From: an uncultured Prevotella sp.
Lineage (GTDB): Bacteria; Bacteroidota; Bacteroidia; Bacteroidales; Bacteroidaceae
Direction: 5' to 3'
Length of the DNA: 18,099 nt
Assembly (NCBI GenBank): GCA_927910885.1
Contig: CAKMOD010000145.1
Location: forward strand, 1 to 18,099
Part shown: piece after piece, positions 15,148-18,099 of the stretch
How positions within the stretch are numbered: position 1 is the first letter of the stretch
How the letters are laid out: each line of letters begins with the position of its first letter
The notes under the pieces: generated by a model
Seen by the model: the letters and a program-made list of their open reading frames with translations, nothing else
Told to the model about the DNA's origin: nothing
Database searches by the model: none
Translations under genes and position numbers: made by a program

Positions 15148-15978
15148 ATGATTGAAACTTTCAACACTGGAGAGACACAAGAAAGTCTCCGACAGGAATA
15201 TAACCCAGACGGTTCTGTGCTCAGAAAAGCACAGTTGAGACTGCTTGATATGGCTATCTACCTGCAGGAGACTGCTAAAAAGATAGGCATTCCCTGCCGT
15301 CTTGATGGCGGTAATGTGTTAGGAGCTGTACGTCATGGGGGCTTTATTCCTTGGGATGATGACATAGATATGGTAGTTAGCCATAAGGATTTCAAACGCT
15401 TATGCGACTATCTGAAAGCACATCCTCACCCACAATATGTGTTACAAGACAATGATACCGACCCTGGTTTCTATAAAGAGTGGGCATGTTTACGCGATTT
15501 GAAAAGTGAAAATCGTAGCCACGAAAGTCAAGGCAGTATTGACCGAAGAATACACGAAGCACAGAAATACAGAGGCCTACATGTTGACATCTTTCCATAC
15601 GAAGGTAATATGATTCCGTGGTTACAACGTTTTGCTGCAAAACTATCGGTGAATGTGAATGCAAAATTAGCAGGTCAGCACCCCCATTTAGCACAGACGA
15701 GCTATAACCTTTTGCACAACATCGTCTTTCCTACGTTCCGCTTTTTCGGCAAAATCTTTGGAAAGCCAGACCTTTGGATGCACTCATACGGTGCTTGGTT
15801 CTATGAGCAGCACCCACGTCGCTGTATGATACCGCACAAAGATATCGTTTTTGAGGGCTATACTTTTGAAGGTCCTGCAGACGTTGATGAGTTCTGTCGC
15901 ATCGCCTACGGGAACTATATGAACCTACCTCCAAGGGATAAGCGTGACAGACATAAGGTAGATGTCGTCTTTAAGTAG
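15148..15978 (+). CDS. LicD-family phosphotransferase
   Basis: LicD/fukutin-type nucleotidyltransferase-fold enzymes move a phospho-alditol or phosphocholine from a CDP donor onto a glycan. The product is 276 residues and shows LDGGNVLGAVRHGGFIPW (52-69) and the metal-binding WDDDIDM (69-75; D70, D71, D72, D74), then LHVDIFPYEG. It is followed 43 nt later by an IspD/TarI-like cytidylyltransferase that would supply the CDP donor, so ribitol-, glycerol- or related phosphate is more likely than choline: no choline kinase or LicC homologue is visible. ATG 15148 lies close after a -7 box, supporting the start. The acceptor glycan is unknown but is probably a product of the nearby glycosyltransferase genes. 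Confidence 0.92.
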   Translation: MIETFNTGETQESLRQEYNPDGSVLRKAQLRLLDMAIYLQETAKKIGIPCRLDGGNVLGAVRHGGFIPWDDDIDMVVSHKDFKRLCDYLKAHPHPQYVLQDNDTDPGFYKEWACLRDLKSENRSHESQGSIDRRIHEAQKYRGLHVDIFPYEGNMIPWLQRFAAKLSVNVNAKLAGQHPHLAQTSYNLLHNIVFPTFRFFGKIFGKPDLWMHSYGAWFYEQHPRRCMIPHKDIVFEGYTFEGPADVDEFCRIAYGNYMNLPPRDKRDRHKVDVVFK

Positions 15979-16021
15979 TAAGAGGAATCCTTTCAACCCC
16001 TTTAATTCCCTAATTAAAATT

Positions 16022-16756
16022 ATGAACATAGCAGTAATCTTTGCAGGCGGATCAGGACTAAGAATGCACACAAAGTCGCGTCCTAAACAGTTTCTTGACC
16101 TTAATGGGAAACCTATTATCATCTATACTTTGGAGTTGTTCGACAATCATCCGAACATAGATGCTATCGTTGTAGCGTGCATTGAGAGTTGGATTCCATT
16201 CCTTGAGAAGCAACTTCGCAAGTTTGAAATTAACAAAGTAGTAAAGATTGTTCCAGGAGGAAAGTCAGGACAGGAGTCAATATACAAGGGACTATGTGCT
16301 GCAGAGACTTATGCTCAAAGTCAGCATATTAACAATGAGAACACAACTGTCCTCATCCATGATGGTGTTCGACCGCTTATCACAGAGGAGACGATTACGG
16401 ATAACATCAAGAAAGTAGAAGAGGTTGGAAGTTGTATCACCTGCATTCCTGCAACAGAAACGCTTATTGTGAAGCAAGCAGATGGCTCATTAGAGATTCC
16501 ATCACGTGCAGACTCACTCATTGCTCGTGCTCCACAAAGTTTCCGCTTATCGGATATTATCAGTGCACATCGACGCTCCTTAGAGGAAGAAAAGTCCGAT
16601 TTCATCGACTCTTGTACGATGATGAGCCATTATGGTTATAAACTTGGGACCATCATTGGACCAATGGAAAACATTAAGATTACAACCCCAACGGACTTCT
16701 TTGTATTACGCGCCATGGTGAAGGTACACGAAGATCAGCAAATATTTGGTTTATAA
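16022..16756 (+). CDS. IspD/TarI-like CTP-dependent cytidylyltransferase
   Basis: This protein of 244 residues is in the IspD/TarI family and makes a CDP-alcohol from CTP and a sugar- or polyol-phosphate. Evidence: VIFAGGSGLRM (5-15), with the PKQFLDLNGKPIIIYTLELF block that binds CTP, VLIHDGVRPL, and NIKITTPTDFFVL near the C terminus. The last reads more like TarI (ribitol-5-phosphate cytidylyltransferase) than the IspD of the MEP pathway. Since it sits between LicD and an SDR, a surface-polymer role is preferred, but I cannot exclude the isoprenoid enzyme. ATG 16022 begins at the normal distance before the motif. It is transcribed with LicD. Confidence 0.85.
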   Translation: MNIAVIFAGGSGLRMHTKSRPKQFLDLNGKPIIIYTLELFDNHPNIDAIVVACIESWIPFLEKQLRKFEINKVVKIVPGGKSGQESIYKGLCAAETYAQSQHINNENTTVLIHDGVRPLITEETITDNIKKVEEVGSCITCIPATETLIVKQADGSLEIPSRADSLIARAPQSFRLSDIISAHRRSLEEEKSDFIDSCTMMSHYGYKLGTIIGPMENIKITTPTDFFVLRAMVKVHEDQQIFGL

Positions 16757-16766
16757 GTCTCGTTCT

Positions 16767-16784
16767 TTCATCCAATAGGATGAA
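16767..16784 (+). other. Small perfect hairpin between the cytidylyltransferase and SDR genes
   Basis: TTCATCC-AATA-GGATGAA is a perfect 7-bp stem with a 4-nt loop, beginning 10 nt after the stop. No T-run follows, so full termination is unlikely; it could protect or partly end the mRNA. Confidence 0.5.
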
Positions 16785-16841
16785 GCCTTCCTATTACAGA
16801 AAAGAAAATAATTAAAGGATCGTCGTTTATATAACTTTGAG

Positions 16842-17894
16842 ATGATGAGCAGTAAGATACTAAAAGAAGATATCAAGAACTTTGTTGAAAAGTTTGCATT
16901 AACAGAAGAACTGAGAAACAAAACCATTGCCGTAACAGGTGCAACGGGCCTATTAGGCTCCTGTATGGTGCGTTGCCTTTTGGCTTTATCAACAGAGAAA
17001 GGTATCAATCTGCACGTCATTGCAGTTGTAAGAAACATCGAAAAGGCAACAGAGATGTTTGGCAAAGAAGGCGAAGCTTTAAGCTATTATGCTTATGACT
17101 TTTCCTCAATGGCACCTTTCAAACCTTCAAAAAACATCGATTACATCGTTCATTTTGCTGCTCCAACAGCCTCAAAGGGTTTTATCGAGAGGCCCGTTGA
17201 AACGATGAATACGATATATTTTGGTATGCAGAACGTCCTTACCTATGCGCAGGAGGCAAAAGTAGAATCACTTGTTTTTGCATCAACGATGGAGGTTTAT
17301 GGCTCTGTTACTGACGACAAAGAGTCGCTTACCGAGCAAAAGCAGGGATATCTTGACCCAATGGCTACACGAAGCTGTTATCCATTGGCAAAGAGAGCGG
17401 CTGAAGGTTTGTGCCATAATTATGCTGTCGAATATGGAGTACCTGTAAAGGTAGCACGACTGGCACAGACATTCGGTGCAGGAGTCAGTAAAAACGACAA
17501 TCGTGTCTTTGCCCAGTTTGCACGAAGTGTCATTAATAACAACGACATCATTCTACACACCAAGGGTGAGGGCTGTCACAGCTATTGCTACACAATAGAT
17601 GCGGTCAGTGCGATGCTATATCTATTGCTACGTGGAGAGAATGGTGAGGCATATAATGTAGCCAACAGCGAAACATATATCTCTATCCGTAACATGGCAG
17701 AATTCGTAGTAGAAAACTTCAATCCTAAGCACGTAAAAGTTCTCATACAGCTACAAGAAGGAATGGGTTATCCACCAACAACAAAGTTACGACTTGACAC
17801 AAAGCGTATCAACCAGTTAGGTTGGAAGGCTGAATATGGATTAAAAGAAATGTTCAGTCGTTTAATAGACGCTATGAAGGAAACAAAAAACTAA
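16842..17894 (+). CDS. Extended SDR: NAD-dependent epimerase/dehydratase family
   Basis: This protein of 350 residues has a Rossmann fold and works on nucleotide-linked sugars using NAD(P). Seen: GATGLLG (33-39, GxxGxxG), FAAPTASKG, the catalytic Ser148/Thr149 in FASTMEVYG, and Y180/K184 in YPLAK (YxxxK). ARLAQTFGAG and HSYCYTIDAV follow as substrate-loop and C-terminal blocks. The family includes UDP-glucuronate decarboxylase and dTDP-glucose 4,6-dehydratase, and the motifs alone do not choose. It follows the CTP-dependent cytidylyltransferase by 85 nt, so a CDP- or NDP-linked substrate for LicD transfer is plausible. Adjacent ATGs at 16842 and 16845 make the start slightly uncertain. A -7-like TAACTTTG only 2 nt upstream probably is not a promoter. 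Confidence 0.9.
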   Translation: MMSSKILKEDIKNFVEKFALTEELRNKTIAVTGATGLLGSCMVRCLLALSTEKGINLHVIAVVRNIEKATEMFGKEGEALSYYAYDFSSMAPFKPSKNIDYIVHFAAPTASKGFIERPVETMNTIYFGMQNVLTYAQEAKVESLVFASTMEVYGSVTDDKESLTEQKQGYLDPMATRSCYPLAKRAAEGLCHNYAVEYGVPVKVARLAQTFGAGVSKNDNRVFAQFARSVINNNDIILHTKGEGCHSYCYTIDAVSAMLYLLLRGENGEAYNVANSETYISIRNMAEFVVENFNPKHVKVLIQLQEGMGYPPTTKLRLDTKRINQLGWKAEYGLKEMFSRLIDAMKETKN

Positions 17895-18046
17895 GCTTCT
17901 TACATCAAGATAAAGCTATCTTAATACGCCTATATCATTAAGTTTGAGGTCGGAACACATAACCACCAAGCCTCAACCCAACCACTTAGAAGAAGGCTAT
18001 TTACCTCCGTTTACACTTCTTTGAGCTAATCAGGAGGGAAATTATT

Positions 18047-18099
18047 TTCATGAAAAAAAATATTTCTTTTCATGAAGAAAACATTTATGTTCATGAAAA
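18047..18099. repeat. Array of TTCATGAA palindromes, cut by the right window edge
   Basis: Three perfect TTCATGAA palindromes at 18047, 18069 and 18090 lie 22 and 21 bp apart in A/T-rich sequence. The spacing is close to two helical turns. It may be an interspersed repeat or a protein-binding array, and it probably continues past the window. The preceding part (17895-18046) is non-coding and carries a weak hairpin (17907-17922). Confidence 0.8.

Noticed and set aside
16832..16839. TAACTTTG promoter-like box before the SDR gene
   Set aside because: It ends 2 nt before the start codon and has no -33 TTTG; a start site there would make the transcript leaderless. Probably chance.
17907..17922. 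AAGATA-AAGC-TATCTT hairpin after the SDR
   Set aside because: Only a 6-bp AT-rich stem with no T-run; too weak to call a terminator.
14928..18097. Possible CRISPR arrays from the 22-bp repeats
   Set aside because: The units are contiguous and degenerate or only short palindromes; there are no unique spacers of constant length and no cas genes.
1..18099. Mobile element with transposase
   Set aside because: No transposase, integrase or recombinase motif was seen in any plausible gene, despite repeats.

Overview
The window looks like Bacteroidales DNA, most probably an (oral-type) Prevotella. The evidence is the AT-rich composition, several promoters of the Bacteroidetes type (TTTG, about 20 bp, then TAnnTTTG), the gmk-nadD pair, and intergenic repeats with a 22-bp period. 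No rRNA, tRNA, transposase or CRISPR array was seen. Nearly all of the window after the first kilobase is a cell-surface glycan and envelope-modification region.

Layout. (1) Positions 1-986 are housekeeping: the 3' end of guanylate kinase (gmk), which carries an apparent one-base frameshift, then nadD. Two nearly identical 31-nt repeats in inverted orientation flank the nadD start codon, and one of them encodes part of the NadD N terminus. (2) Positions 1478-7589 are a six-gene plus-strand unit behind a clear promoter: a phosphoethanolamine-transferase-like membrane sulfatase-fold protein, two acyltransferase-3 proteins, a UbiA prenyltransferase resembling polyprenyl-phosphate phosphoribosyltransferase, a HAD phosphatase and a GtrA protein. 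The last three look like a module that makes and moves a polyprenyl-phosphate-linked pentose. About 173-bp inverted copies of one dispersed repeat flank this unit at 1047-1219 and 7849-8021. (3) Positions 8267-11047 hold a second promoter and two tandem paralogous multi-TM proteins of unknown function with GT-C-like features, ending at a bidirectional terminator (11071-11105). (4) Positions 11150-14840 are minus strand: a GT2 glycosyltransferase and a hexapeptide-repeat acetyltransferase (one operon), a Wzx-type flippase with its own promoter, and an orphan small membrane protein. (5) Positions 14841-17894 are plus strand: a 22-bp tandem repeat, then LicD, an IspD/TarI-like cytidylyltransferase and an extended SDR, which together suggest a CDP-alditol (or CDP-sugar) phosphate-transfer cassette. 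(6) The right edge is a partial array of TTCATGAA palindromes spaced 21-22 bp apart.

How the genes may work together (inference): the GT2, acetyltransferase and Wzx genes build and flip a polyprenyl-PP-linked glycan. The UbiA/HAD/GtrA set would supply a polyprenyl-P-pentose used outside the cytoplasm, possibly by the GT-C-like paralogues. The PEtN transferase, the two O-acyltransferases and LicD would add phosphoethanolamine, acyl and phospho-alditol decorations. All functions here come from motif reading; no database search was possible.
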